Origin: Sphingomonadaceae bacterium
Lineage (GTDB): Bacteria; Pseudomonadota; Alphaproteobacteria; Sphingomonadales; Sphingomonadaceae
Length of the DNA stretch: 64,000 bases
NCBI GenBank assembly: GCA_947476425.1
Contig: CANJQJ010000011.1
Span: 1-64,000 of the forward strand
Direction: 5' to 3'
Shown: positions 8,510 to 17,266 of the stretch, piece after piece
How positions within the stretch are numbered: the stretch's first letter is position 1
Layout: each line of letters opens with the position of its first letter
Made by a program: the position numbers and the translations under genes
The notes under the pieces: generated by a model
The model's database searches: none
Told to the model about the DNA's origin: nothing
The model's input: only the letters and a program-made list of their open reading frames with translations

Positions 8510-9421
8510 TCAGGCATGCACCTTCGGCAAGCGGAAGAGCTCGCGCTCCTTGCGGACTGCATCGGCGATGAAGCGCGAGGCGACCTTGATCCGCGCGAGG
8601 TCCTTGTGGTCGGCGTGATAGACCATCCAATAGGATCGGGTCAGCCGGATTTCCTCGGCCAGCACGGGAACCAGCTCGGGCTCGCACCGTCCGATGAACG
8701 CCGGCAGCACGCACAGTCCCGCGCCAGCCAGCACTGCCTTCACCTGCACGAGAAGATTGCTGCTCTCCAGCCGTGGCGCGACACTGGTGGTGACATGCTG
8801 CAGATAGTCCAGCTCGGGCATCTGGATGAGGTCGCCGATATAGCCGATGAATCGATGGTTGCCGACCGCGAGCCGGTCGGCGATCGGTCCATGTTCGGCA
8901 ATATATGCCTTGCTCGCAAACAGCCCGAGATCATAGTCGACGAGCTTGCGCGTGATCAGCCGGCCCTCGGTCGGCGGCCGCAGCGTGATCACGATATCCG
9001 CATCGCGCTTCGACAGGCTGTAATTGTGCGCACCCGCCAGCAATTGCACGGTCAGCCCCGGATAGGCATCGCTGAGCTTGGAGAGCCGCGGCACCAGGAA
9101 GTAGCTCTCGAAGCCCTCTGGTCCGGCGATCCGCACGATCCCCTCGAGCTCGGTCGCGCCGCCGCCGACGGTGTCCGCAGCAAAGCTCGCCATCGTTTCC
9201 ATCTTCTCGGCGATCGTCAGCAGTCGAGCGCCCTGCTCCGTCAGCGAGTAGCCCGATGGGCTGCGATCGAAGAGTCGCGTCTGCAGCGCGGATTCCAGCG
9301 AGGTGATGCGGCGGGAAATCGTGGTATGATCGGAGCGCAGGGTCATCGCGGCGCGGGTAAGCCGGCCACAGCGGGCCACCGCAAGGAAGGTTGGTAGATG
9401 GCTCCAATCCATCAACGACAC
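8510..9421 (-). CDS. LysR family transcriptional regulator
   Basis: The 303-residue LTTR has an N-terminal winged helix-turn-helix (DWSHLPTFLAVARCGRLTRAAMTL, then HTTISRRITSLESALQTRLFDRS) and a C-terminal periplasmic-binding-like effector domain. It ends with YHADHKDLARIKVASRFIADAV. It is divergent from the 9524 ORF and phaC and upstream of an LLM oxidoreductase gene, either of which could be its target. The region 9422-9523 between the divergent genes should hold its operator, but I could not define a convincing T-N11-A site. Confidence 0.9.
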   Translation of the reverse strand: MSLMDWSHLPTFLAVARCGRLTRAAMTLRSDHTTISRRITSLESALQTRLFDRSPSGYSLTEQGARLLTIAEKMETMASFAADTVGGGATELEGIVRIAGPEGFESYFLVPRLSKLSDAYPGLTVQLLAGAHNYSLSKRDADIVITLRPPTEGRLITRKLVDYDLGLFASKAYIAEHGPIADRLAVGNHRFIGYIGDLIQMPELDYLQHVTTSVAPRLESSNLLVQVKAVLAGAGLCVLPAFIGRCEPELVPVLAEEIRLTRSYWMVYHADHKDLARIKVASRFIADAVRKERELFRLPKVHA

Positions 9422-9523
9422 ATGTGTGAACTTTCGCGCAATGGTTGCGGCTAAATCACCATAGCTTTTCTACCCCCCGATATGGGACAAACAAACCCGG
9501 GGCGCAATATGGAGATTAGATAG

Positions 9524-9718
9524 ATGGGCTCGTTCAAGACCTCGGACCAATCCGCGACCACCGCCGTGCTTTCCGACTTCGGCAAGTTGCTTACCGGCAA
9601 CGTCGATCCTGAGCCGGGCTGGGCAACGATGCACCCCGATCGCGCACTGGCATTTCTCTATGTCTTTCCGCACCCCTGCGATGCGCTCGACGAACTGATG
9701 AATTTGCCCAAGGCCTGA
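9524..9718 (+). CDS. small hypothetical protein
   Basis: A 64-residue frame begins with ATG behind a GGAG motif about 12 bases upstream. It shows no membrane segment and no recognised domain; a PHPCDALDELMNLPKA end is the only notable feature. It lies between lysR and phaC. It could be a small conserved protein co-transcribed with phaC or a chance frame; placement, start site and lack of competing coding on the other strand favour a real gene. Confidence 0.45.
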   Translation: MGSFKTSDQSATTAVLSDFGKLLTGNVDPEPGWATMHPDRALAFLYVFPHPCDALDELMNLPKA

Positions 9719-9780
9719 AGATTAAGGTCGCGCAAATCAGGGCATCGAGTGCATAATATGAAGGCAGCGGAGAAAAAATA

Positions 9781-11589
9781 ATGACATCGAAAACCACGCG
9801 CCCACCCGAAGCCGAAACCTTGCCTGAAGCCACTGGCACCGGCCCCGAAATGGCCGCAGCATGGACCCGGGTCATCACCAATGCGTCCGAGGCGTTGCGC
9901 GCCATTTCCGAGCGCCGCACCTCCGGATCATCCGCCTCGCCTTTCGACATGGCGTCGCCGCTGAAGGCCTTCGCCGAATTCTCGATGTCGGTCTTCACAA
10001 ATCCAGGCCCGGTCCTCGAGGCCCAGAAGGGCTTTGTCCGGCAATGGTCCGAACTCTGGTCTTCCTCTATTGCGCGGGCGATCGGCCGGGACGTCCCGGC
10101 AGCGGTCACGCCCGAACGCGGCGATCGGCGCTTCAACAATGCAGCATGGACCGAACAGCCGCTGTTCGATTTCCTCAAGCAGGCCTATCTGCTCGGCTCG
10201 CGCCAGACCCTCGAGCTGATCGCGAAGAGCGAACTCGCGCCGGACGCCCGCACGCGAATCGATTTTTTCGCCCGCCAGCTCCTGAACGCGCTCGCGCCGA
10301 CAAATTATCCGCTCACCAATCCCGAGGCGATCGACCAGGCGATGAAGAGCGGCGGCCTGAGTTTGCTAACCGGCCTCGGCAATCTCCTCGAAGACGTCGC
10401 CTCGCCGAGTGGCCTCGTGCAGCGCCGTGCCAGTGACACGTTCGAGATCGGCGTCACCATTGCCGCTACCCCGGGCAAGGTCGTCTTCCAGAACGCGCTG
10501 ATGCAGTTGATCCAGTACACGCCGACGACTGAGCAAGTGTACCGCCGGCCGCTCCTGTACGTACCGCCGCTGGTCAACAAATATTACATGCTCGATCTCC
10601 AGCCGAAATCCAGCCTGATCCGCTGGCTTGTCGAACAGGGGCACAGCGTCTTCGTCGTTTCGTGGATCAATCCCGGCTCCGACCTGGGCAACATGGGCAT
10701 TGCGGACTATGTCCAGCTCGGCCCGGTCGCGGCATTGGATGCGATCGAACAGGCGACCGGCGAACGCGTCGTCGGCGGTTTCGCCTTCTGCATGGGCGGC
10801 ATCCTGCTTTCGATGGCGGCAAGCTATCTTGCAGGCAAGGGGCAGGCCGATCGCATCGCCTCGATCACGACGATCGGCACCCAGCTCGATTTCAGCCACA
10901 CCGGCGAATGGGGCACATTCTACGACTCCAAGAACATGGAAGCGCTCGAACGCCATCTCGACAAGACCGGCGTCATCGGCAGCGAGAAGCTCCAGGCGCT
11001 GTTCAGCCTCGTTCGCTCGAACGACCTGATCTGGGCATCCGTGGTCGACCATTACCTGCTCGATCGTGTCGTCCCGCCGTCGGACCTGCTGTTCTGGTTC
11101 GCTGACGGCGCCCACATCCCGAAGGCCTTCCTGCTGGAATATGCGCGACAGCTGCTTCAGCAGAACCTGCTTTCCAAGCCCGGCGGCATCAGCGTCGACG
11201 GCGTCCCGATCGACCTTTCCGCGATCAAGACGCCGGCGCTCGTCATCTCGCTCAAGGACGATCATGTCTCGGCATGGCAGGCGACTTATGCCGGCGCCCA
11301 GCTGCTCGGCGGGCATACCGAGTTCCTGCTCGGTGGATCCGGCCACAACGCGGGCGTGATCAATCCACCTTCAGCGAACAAGCACGGCTTCTGGACCAAC
11401 CCGGAAATGCCCGCGTCACCCGAAGACTGGATGACCGCCGCGCAGAAGCAGGATGGCTCCTGGTGGCCGACCTGGGACGCCTGGCTGGTCAAGCAGAACG
11501 GCGGCGACAAGGTCCCGGCGCGCACCCCGGGCGAGGGCAAGCTTCCAGCACTGGAAGACGCGCCCGGATCCTATGTCCGCATGCGGTAA
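9781..11589 (+). CDS. phaC: class I poly(3-hydroxyalkanoate) synthase
   Basis: The 602-residue enzyme polymerises (R)-3-hydroxyacyl-CoA into PHA at granule surfaces. An N-terminal PhaC_N domain is followed by an alpha/beta hydrolase domain with the lipase-like box GFAFCMGG. The catalytic triad is Cys337, Asp494 (LKDDHV) and His522 (GSGHNAGVINPP), with spacing close to the Cupriavidus enzyme. Class I is indicated by length near 600 and by the WWPTWDAWL C-terminus. No phaA, phaB or phasin gene is adjacent, so the monomer supply is encoded elsewhere. Confidence 0.95.
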   Translation: MTSKTTRPPEAETLPEATGTGPEMAAAWTRVITNASEALRAISERRTSGSSASPFDMASPLKAFAEFSMSVFTNPGPVLEAQKGFVRQWSELWSSSIARAIGRDVPAAVTPERGDRRFNNAAWTEQPLFDFLKQAYLLGSRQTLELIAKSELAPDARTRIDFFARQLLNALAPTNYPLTNPEAIDQAMKSGGLSLLTGLGNLLEDVASPSGLVQRRASDTFEIGVTIAATPGKVVFQNALMQLIQYTPTTEQVYRRPLLYVPPLVNKYYMLDLQPKSSLIRWLVEQGHSVFVVSWINPGSDLGNMGIADYVQLGPVAALDAIEQATGERVVGGFAFCMGGILLSMAASYLAGKGQADRIASITTIGTQLDFSHTGEWGTFYDSKNMEALERHLDKTGVIGSEKLQALFSLVRSNDLIWASVVDHYLLDRVVPPSDLLFWFADGAHIPKAFLLEYARQLLQQNLLSKPGGISVDGVPIDLSAIKTPALVISLKDDHVSAWQATYAGAQLLGGHTEFLLGGSGHNAGVINPPSANKHGFWTNPEMPASPEDWMTAAQKQDGSWWPTWDAWLVKQNGGDKVPARTPGEGKLPALEDAPGSYVRMR

Positions 11590-11603
11590 GGCGCTGGCTA
11601 ATT

Positions 11604-11751
11604 CCCCTCCCTGCAAGGGAGGGGCTAGGGGTGGGTAGGCCGTGGCGGGGGTTCGAAGCCCCCGGCATGGCCATCCTTGCGGAACGGTCGGAAAGCGCCC
11701 CGGAGCGCAGACGCGCGCACCCACCCCCAACCCCTCCTTTGCAGGGAGGGG
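11604..11751. repeat. inverted-repeat element (family D)
   Basis: The segment begins with CCCCTCCCTGCAAGGGAGGG followed by GGGGTGGG and ends with the inverse CCCACCCCC...CCCTCCTTTGCAGGGAGGGG. It looks like a short palindromic non-coding element of about 150 bases with internal hairpins, including GGGGGTTCGAAGCCCCC. It lies downstream of phaC. Only one copy was seen in this window. Confidence 0.7.
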
Positions 11752-11800
11752 AGCAAGGGCCGAAACATCCCCGCCCCTAACCGTCATCTCCGCCCCTAAC

Positions 11801-11828
11801 CGTCATCCCCGCGAAGGCGGGGATGACG
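11801..11828. repeat. single REP hairpin, possible terminator
   Basis: A perfect 12-bp stem CGTCATCCCCGC / GCGGGGATGACG with a GAAG loop lies between convergent phaC and the DUF2147 gene. Two partial copies of the arm (CCGTCATCTCCGCCCC) precede it. It probably also limits read-through. Confidence 0.8.
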
Positions 11829-11847
11829 AAAATGCGGGGGCAGCCAA

Positions 11848-12267
11848 TCACCGCGCCGGCGTCCACCTCCGCGACTGGCAGATGAACAGCACGCAGCCCG
11901 ATACCTTCAACGACCCATCCGGATTCCGCTTCAATATCGAGCGATAGCTTTTCCCGGATTTCGGATCATAGGCGCGTCCGCCGGTCCATGCCTCGCCGCC
12001 GTCGCGGAAGCCGATCAGGATCGGCAGTCCGACGAGCTTGCGGCTCTTCAGTCCAGGATCGGGATTGTTGACGTCCACGGCCGGGACGTTCGGCGCCTTG
12101 TCGAGGATATTTGCGATCCTGCCGCACAGATGCGGCCCGCATTGCGCGATGCGGACGATGGCCTTGTGATCGTCGGTGAGCCAGCTGCCCAGGATCGACG
12201 TCGCCGCAAGCGCTGGCGCGCCTGACAGGAGTGCGATTGCGGCAAGAAACAGAAAGCGTGCGATCAT
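11848..12267 (-). CDS. DUF2147 family secreted protein
   Basis: The 139-residue product has a signal peptide (MIARFLFLAAIALLSGAPALAA) and a mature DUF2147 domain: ILGSWLTDDHKAIVRIAQCG, a Cys pair around HLCGR, DVNNPDPGLKSRKLVGLPIL, then GGRAYDPKSGKSYRS and a final Cys pair near GCVLFICQSRRW. DUF2147 proteins are periplasmic beta-barrels of unknown ligand, common in Proteobacteria. Four Cys could form disulfides. It stands alone, convergent with phaC. Confidence 0.9.
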   Translation of the reverse strand: MIARFLFLAAIALLSGAPALAATSILGSWLTDDHKAIVRIAQCGPHLCGRIANILDKAPNVPAVDVNNPDPGLKSRKLVGLPILIGFRDGGEAWTGGRAYDPKSGKSYRSILKRNPDGSLKVSGCVLFICQSRRWTPAR

Positions 12268-12344
12268 CCTGGCCTTCCAGCGGTGCGAAGCGGGGATATC
12301 GCATCATGACAGGCGGGCGTGAACCCAGCCTGAGCACGCGATAA

Positions 12345-13316
12345 CTACTTATCGAGCGCGCGAGCAAGTAGCCCTTTGTCGAACAGGGATCGGCGCTCGT
12401 CGCGAAGCAATGCAGCGTCCCATGATGCCATGCCGGCCCGCCAGCCGGCGAGCCGTTGCGGAATGTCCCCGTCACGACGGTCGATCGCCTGCTCGATCGC
12501 AAGCAGCCCGAGATCGGCGGCACGAAGCCTCTTCCGGTCGCCCGCCAGCCCTTCGGCGGAATAGCGCTCGTTGATCCGGCCCAATGCCGATCGCGCACCG
12601 GAAACCAGCAGGCGCGCTGCGGCCGGATCCTTCTGGCGCCACGCATATTCCGCCGCCATCGTCGCGCGGCGGCTGTCGTCGAGCATCGCGGACAGGCGGA
12701 TCGGCTCTTTCGCGTTTTCGCAGCTTGGACCGATCGATCGCACATAGCGCGCCAATCCATCGAGAACCAACGGCGGCGGCTCCGCCCCGTCGAACTCCTC
12801 CACGATAAGCCCCCGGATGAAATGCTCGAGCGCGAAACCGGAAGGATCGCGCGACACCTTGGCTGGTATCGCGAGATCGGGAATAGTGCGCGGATCGAAG
12901 ATGTCGTTGCCGCGATGCGAGCTCATGATCGACGACGTCACGTCGGCGGTGCCGGGGCTGCCGGACAATCCGGGGAACTTGAAATGTTCGTTGCGCCTGC
13001 CGTTGCTGTGGCAACTCTCGCAGCTCAGCCCGGCACGCGCGGCCTGTCCGCCGAGTAGCAACGGCGATCGAAATGCCGCTCGCCCGACTTCGAATGCGTC
13101 TCGATCGGCGGGTTGCGAGGGAATTGGCGCGCACTCATTCGGGCGCGTGGAAAGCGCTTGCAGCCGATGTTCCGGTGCCAGCCATTGCGCAGCCCGTATC
13201 GGAAAGCCGGCCTGTCCCGCCCCAAGCAGCAGCAGGATCGAACCTAGGAGGAGGAGCCGTGCCCGGTTTCGATCCAACGCCGTAGTTCCTCCGCCTCGAA
13301 GCATCCGAAGGCGCAT
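12345..13316 (-). CDS. cytochrome c-like protein with one CxxCH site
   Basis: The roughly 320-residue product has an N-terminal hydrophobic signal (ARLLLLGSILLLLGAG) and a single c-type haem motif CESCHSNG near residue 101, in a context (GRAAFRSPLLLGGQAARAGLSC) like di-haem peroxidase-type cytochromes. GRRNEHFKFPGLSGSPGTADVTSSI and HRGNDIFDPRTIPDLA follow. A second haem motif is not seen. The start is ambiguous: ATG 13316, ATG 13304 or TTG 13274, all inside the 3' end of the TPR gene, so translation is coupled. It may act in periplasmic electron transfer with the TPR partner. Confidence 0.7.
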   Translation of the reverse strand: MRLRMLRGGGTTALDRNRARLLLLGSILLLLGAGQAGFPIRAAQWLAPEHRLQALSTRPNECAPIPSQPADRDAFEVGRAAFRSPLLLGGQAARAGLSCESCHSNGRRNEHFKFPGLSGSPGTADVTSSIMSSHRGNDIFDPRTIPDLAIPAKVSRDPSGFALEHFIRGLIVEEFDGAEPPPLVLDGLARYVRSIGPSCENAKEPIRLSAMLDDSRRATMAAEYAWRQKDPAAARLLVSGARSALGRINERYSAEGLAGDRKRLRAADLGLLAIEQAIDRRDGDIPQRLAGWRAGMASWDAALLRDERRSLFDKGLLARALDK

Positions 13317-14194
13317 GTCCGGTCGAGGGCTGCGAGCTTCTGGCGCGCCCCTGCCAGATCGCCGCGCTCGACCATCAGTTCGCCATAATATTCGGTTGCC
13401 CCGCGATGATGCGGCGCGATCCGCAGCGCCTCGCGATAATAGCGCTCGGCGATATCGTAGCGCTTGAGCTTGCGGTTCGCGAAACCGATATAGGTCAGCA
13501 CGTCGGGATGCGGACCAAGGATCCGTTCCGCCTGCTCGAGCGATCGAAGCGCGTCCTCATAGCGATGCTCGTTGATCAGCGCGACGGCCTTCAGGTAATT
13601 CTCGTCGCCGGCGCGACCACTCCCGAACAGCAGGTCGGGCATGGTGTCGATGCGCGATTGCGGCGCGGTGCCGAGCTGGGCGCTGATCGCGGTTATGGCT
13701 TCGCGAAGGTCTCCGGCCTCGGGGCATGTGTCGGCGCATTTGGCGGAGCGATCCCGAAGCAGCTGGAGTTCGGCCTGGGCCTTGTCCGGCTTGCCAACCG
13801 CGACGAGGCCAAGCGCATATTCCTTGTGCGCCATGATCATCGTATCGTCATATTTGACCGCTTTTTCGAAATAGCGAAGCGCGCCCTTCACGTCCTTGAG
13901 CGCCTCGCGGGTCACGCCTGCGAGATAATTGGCAGCAGCGGTTCGGGGTGCGACCGCAAGGACATGGTCGAAATTGCGCTTGGCATCCTCGAAGTGGCCA
14001 GCGCCCAGCGCTGCGACGCCGGCCTTATATTCGGCTGCGGCATCATAGGTCGGCGCGCTCTGGCTTGGGGCGCTTGGCATGCTCTCGCCGCCGCCGCCGC
14101 CCGATGCGGTCGAAGCGGCTGGAACGATCGCCAGGCCAAGCGAGGCGGCGAGATACAGGGAAGCCGATCTTGCGGAGATTGTCATCATATCCAC
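13244..14194 (-). CDS. periplasmic tetratricopeptide repeat protein
   Basis: The 316-residue product has an N-terminal signal peptide ending near ASTASG, a Gly-rich patch and at least five TPR-like helical pairs, for example AAEYKAGVAALGAGHFEDAKRN, ANYLAGVTREALKDVKGALRYFEKAV and YIGFANRKLKRYDIAERYYREALRIAP. Two Cys pairs (KCADTCPE and TCAFGCFE) suggest disulfides. TPR proteins act as scaffolds. It precedes and overlaps the cytochrome-like gene by up to about 70 bases, so the two products likely work together. A second in-frame ATG lies six bases downstream of the first. Confidence 0.85.
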   Translation of the reverse strand: MDMMTISARSASLYLAASLGLAIVPAASTASGGGGGESMPSAPSQSAPTYDAAAEYKAGVAALGAGHFEDAKRNFDHVLAVAPRTAAANYLAGVTREALKDVKGALRYFEKAVKYDDTMIMAHKEYALGLVAVGKPDKAQAELQLLRDRSAKCADTCPEAGDLREAITAISAQLGTAPQSRIDTMPDLLFGSGRAGDENYLKAVALINEHRYEDALRSLEQAERILGPHPDVLTYIGFANRKLKRYDIAERYYREALRIAPHHRGATEYYGELMVERGDLAGARQKLAALDRTCAFGCFEAEELRRWIETGHGSSS

Positions 14195-14351
14195 TCCTCA
14201 AGCCGCCCGCGCGGGGGCGTGCCCATCACCGGAAGGAGGCAATATTACGCTTGTCTCATGCATTCGGCCAGAGTTGATCGATCCAGTCTTGCGCAACGAC
14301 GCTTGGGTCGGGCAGGGGGCTGTCCTTCAGTCACGCCGCTCGATTCCGGAG

Positions 14352-14927
14352 ATGTTCATGGAAGCATTGCTAACCTCGACTGCGGTCGTCGCGCTTGCCG
14401 AAATCGGCGACAAGACCCAGCTTCTCGCGATCGTCCTTGCAACACGGTTCAAGCGGCCATGGCCGATCATCGCCGGCATTTTCGTCGCGACAGTCGCCAA
14501 CCATTTCCTCGCCGCGCTGCTTGGATCGCGGGTCGCGTCGGTGCTGGACGGAACATGGTTTCGCTACGCCGTCGCCATTTCGTTCGTCGTCATGGCGATC
14601 TGGACGCTGATCCCAGACAAATTCGATGACGTCGAGGACAAGCCGGCTCGCTTCGGGGCGTTCCTCACCACGCTTGTCTCCTTCTTCCTCGTCGAGATGG
14701 GCGACAAGACCCAGATCGCGACGGTCGCGCTCGGCGCTCGCTTCCATGACGTTATTCCGGTGACGATGGGGACCACGCTCGGCATGATGATTGCCAACGT
14801 CCCGGCGGTGTTCGCCGGTCACGAACTGATCAAGCGCGTTCCGCTCAACATCGTGCGGGTGATCGCCGCCTTGCTGTTTCTCGCGATCGGCCTGCTGCTG
14901 CTGGTGCAGACGGCGGGATTTATTTGA
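14352..14927 (+). CDS. TMEM165/GDT1 family cation transporter
   Basis: This 191-residue integral membrane protein has six predicted helices in two homologous halves, each with the family motif E-x-G-D-K-T: ALAEIGDKTQLLA near the start and FLVEMGDKTQIAT after the central loop. UPF0016/GDT1 members exchange Mn2+ or Ca2+ for H+. ATG 14352 follows TCCGGA; an in-frame frame extends upstream but the protein family begins here. It is divergent from the TPR/cytochrome pair. No Mn riboswitch could be recognised upstream. Confidence 0.92.
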   Translation: MFMEALLTSTAVVALAEIGDKTQLLAIVLATRFKRPWPIIAGIFVATVANHFLAALLGSRVASVLDGTWFRYAVAISFVVMAIWTLIPDKFDDVEDKPARFGAFLTTLVSFFLVEMGDKTQIATVALGARFHDVIPVTMGTTLGMMIANVPAVFAGHELIKRVPLNIVRVIAALLFLAIGLLLLVQTAGFI

Positions 14928-15281
14928 GGTTCTAAGCGGGATGCCATTGGGTCGAATCCCCCAACCGCTCATCCTGAGGAGGGGCTGAGCTTGCCCCCTT
15001 CCCCCGCTCATCCTAAGGAGCCATTGAGCGAAGTCGAAATGGCGTCTCGAAGGACGCTCCGGTGCAGTCCTTCGAGACGGGCCTTCGACAGGCTCAGTCC
15101 CTCCTCAGGATGAGCGGGGGGTTCTGAAGGTATTTTCCTACAGGCGCGCCATATGCTAGAAGGCGGCAATGGCCGGGTGTGTCGAGGGAAAACCATTGTA
15201 ATAAAATAACAAACGACGATATTTTTATAACGCGTTTTGCGTGACTATTGTGATCATAAGCGAATTTGAGGAAGCGACTCG
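14928..15281. other. intergenic region with repeat and AT-rich promoter zone
   Basis: This roughly 350-base gap holds no gene that I can support. Its first two thirds is the family C repeat (14965-15120). The last part, about 15196-15260, is strikingly AT-rich for this window (TAATAAAATAAC, ATATTTTTATAA) and is the likely promoter zone of the DUF4337 gene at 15282. Confidence 0.6.
14965..15120. repeat. dispersed repeat family C, copy 1
   Basis: Arms CCGCTCATCCTGAGGAG at the left and CTCCTCAGGATGAGCGG at the right are inverted. The core contains ATTGAGCGAAGTCGAAATGG, CGTCTCGAAGGACG and TCCTTCGAGACGGG. A second copy is at 44778-44930. It is a non-coding palindromic element of the type scattered through sphingomonad genomes. 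Copy 1 has an extra left arm. Confidence 0.85.
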
Positions 15282-15854
15282 ATGGAAGTTGAGATCAGCG
15301 CGGAGGCCAAGGACAAGCGCCTCAATCGGATGGTCGCGATCACGGTGGTGATCCTCTCGGTCGTCACCGGATTGTGCAACATCAAGGACGGCAATCTCGT
15401 CCAGGCGATGCAGCAGGCGAAATCGGATTCGGTCGATCGCTGGAGCGAGTATCAGGCGACGAAGACCAAGCTTCACCTCGCCGAGAACAGCCGGGCGGAG
15501 ATTGTGGTGCTTGCCGCCGACTCAGGCCCGGCGGGCAAGGCGAAGGCGGCGCTTGCGATCGCCGGTCTCGACGCCGGTATCGCGAAATACCAGGCCGAGG
15601 CGCCCCGCATCGCGGCCAGCGCCAAGGGCTTTGCCGATCAGTATGACGCGTTGAACGTCCATGACGACCAGTTCGATGCCAGCGAGGCGCTGATCTCCAC
15701 TGCGATCTCGATGGCCGCCGTCGCAGCGCTGGTCGAGAGCATGGCGTTGCTCGGGGGGAGCTGGATCTTCGGCGCGTTCGGCATCTTCATGGGGATATGC
15801 GGCTTCGCCCGGTTGGCGTTCCACCCGGACGTGCTCAGCAGCTTCCTTGGTTAG
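15282..15854 (+). CDS. DUF4337 family membrane protein
   Basis: The 190-residue protein has an N-terminal transmembrane helix (MVAITVVILSVVTGLCNI), a soluble central region rich in Ala and Lys with helical heptads (KDGNLVQAMQQAKSDSVDRWSEYQATKTK), and two C-terminal hydrophobic helices (ALISTAISMAAVAALVES and WIFGAFGIFMGICGFARLAF). This layout is that of DUF4337, whose function is unknown. It lies alone between two repeat- or gene-dense stretches and convergent to DUF1244. Confidence 0.9.
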   Translation: MEVEISAEAKDKRLNRMVAITVVILSVVTGLCNIKDGNLVQAMQQAKSDSVDRWSEYQATKTKLHLAENSRAEIVVLAADSGPAGKAKAALAIAGLDAGIAKYQAEAPRIAASAKGFADQYDALNVHDDQFDASEALISTAISMAAVAALVESMALLGGSWIFGAFGIFMGICGFARLAFHPDVLSSFLG

Positions 15855-15860
15855 GGAGGG

Positions 15861-16154
15861 CTAGCGACGATTTAGCGCGACGCTTGCCTCCATCCGGGCG
15901 AGTTGTTCAGCAGTTGCCTTGGGTTGCGAGGCTTTCCAGTCGGCATAGTCCATGCCGTGTATCGCCTCGCGGGCCGCGTCCGTATCCAGCGCCCCGCCCG
16001 ATGCCTCGGCGATCCAGTCGGAGAGGCAGTTGCGGCAGAATCCGGTCGATCCCATCAGGTCGATATTCTGCACGTCGGCGCGGTGCTGGAGGTGGTGGAC
16101 CAGCCTGCGGAAGGCCTTGGCGGCGATCTTGTCGTCGACCTCGTCGATTGTCAT
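15861..16154 (-). CDS. DUF1244 family protein
   Basis: The 97-residue product is a compact DUF1244 protein with FRRLVHHLQHRADVQNIDLMG followed by the conserved FCRNCLSDWI Cys pair and HGMDYADWKASQPKATAEQL. The family is small, soluble and of unknown role; conserved His and Cys residues suggest metal binding. ATG 16154 was chosen because the frame upstream is antisense to the LLM gene. It follows that gene by about 11 bases and may be co-transcribed. Confidence 0.88.
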   Translation of the reverse strand: MTIDEVDDKIAAKAFRRLVHHLQHRADVQNIDLMGSTGFCRNCLSDWIAEASGGALDTDAAREAIHGMDYADWKASQPKATAEQLARMEASVALNRR

Positions 16155-16165
16155 CGGGTTTCCTT

Positions 16166-17080
16166 TCACGCGACCTTGGGCATGATTTCTTCGGCCACCC
16201 AATGCACGCGATCCCGATAGGCCGCGTAGCTTTCGAGTGGCGGCAGCGGAATGATCGTCTCGGTCACCCCGAGATCGGCCAGCCAGCCGCAGAGATCGAT
16301 CGTGGCCTGGACGTCCCATGAGCCGATAGTATTCGCGACGTCGCTGTTCTCGACATGTCCGTCGCCGAGCTTCATCGCTTCGATCGGGAAGAAAAGCTCG
16401 ATCGGGCGGCCGTGATAATCGGGCTGCGAGCGGATGAATTCGAGCGAGTCGGGGAATTTTTCGGGCGGAGTCAGGAAGGGCGCCCAGCCATCGCCCCATT
16501 TGGCGATCCGCTTGAGCGGCGCCTCGGCATCCCCGCCGAACCAGAGCGGCAGGTTCTGCGGCTTGGGCTCGTAGCCGACATCCTTGAACGAGACGTATTT
16601 GCCTTCGAACTCGGGATCGGCATCGTGCCACAGCGTAAGCATCGCCTGGACATATTCATCGCAGATCGCGCCGCGTTCATGGAAGGGGACGCCGAGCAAG
16701 TCGAATTCCTCCTTGAGCCAGCCCACCGCCACGACAGCTGTGGCGCGACCACCGCTCAGCCAGTCGAGCGTCGACCAGGCCTTCGCCTGCACGATCGCAT
16801 TCTGCAGCGGCAAGATGTTGATCGACGAGGCGAGCCCAAGCTTCTCGGTCTTGCCAGCGACGCCAGCGAGGAAGACCGTGCCATGGTGCCAATAGGCGCC
16901 GCTCGCTGCGAGATGATCCTTGGGGATCAGGAAATGCTCACCGAGCAATGCCTTGTGGAATCCGAGCGTATCGGCAAGCTGCATCGCGGCCATCACGTCG
17001 GCATGATCCATCTCCAGTTCCCAGGGCTGGCTGAGAATCGGGATTTCGAGCGCGTGGGGAATTGCGATGTTCAGCTTCAT
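16166..17080 (-). CDS. LLM class flavin-dependent oxidoreductase
   Basis: This is a 304-residue luciferase-like TIM barrel: QLADTLGFHKALLGEHFLIPKDH, EKLGLASSINILPLQNAIVQAKAWSTLDWLSGGRATAVVAVGWLKEEFDLLGVPFHERG and LPLWFGGDAEAPLKRIAKWGDGW. It resembles the 'probable F420-dependent' subgroup. Cofactor FMN or F420 is not decidable from sequence. It is divergent from the small membrane protein and sulfotransferase genes and probably forms part of the catabolic cluster. Confidence 0.85.
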   Translation of the reverse strand: MKLNIAIPHALEIPILSQPWELEMDHADVMAAMQLADTLGFHKALLGEHFLIPKDHLAASGAYWHHGTVFLAGVAGKTEKLGLASSINILPLQNAIVQAKAWSTLDWLSGGRATAVVAVGWLKEEFDLLGVPFHERGAICDEYVQAMLTLWHDADPEFEGKYVSFKDVGYEPKPQNLPLWFGGDAEAPLKRIAKWGDGWAPFLTPPEKFPDSLEFIRSQPDYHGRPIELFFPIEAMKLGDGHVENSDVANTIGSWDVQATIDLCGWLADLGVTETIIPLPPLESYAAYRDRVHWVAEEIMPKVA

Positions 17081-17266
17081 GATAGCTCATCCTCTGCCTG
17101 TTGCTTCCAGTGCTGGAGCACCACTATCGCGTGGATCCCGATGAAAGAAGCGGGGCTTTTTTCCTGGGGTAAAATAGCGCTTGTTCGAACTAATTTTCCG
17201 CAGTGACGCGAAGCTCGCAACCGGGCTCTTTCATAGCCGCGATATTTATTCCATACGAGGCGCGCC

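Noticed and set aside
11640-11670. tRNA T-arm-like GGGGGTTCGAAGCCCCC
   Set aside because: There is no acceptor, D-arm or anticodon arm around it. It is an internal hairpin of the family D repeat.
14195-14351. possible Mn-sensing (yybP-ykoY) riboswitch before the GDT1 gene
   Set aside because: I could not find the conserved multi-helix pattern; the GC-rich stretch fits ordinary leader sequence.
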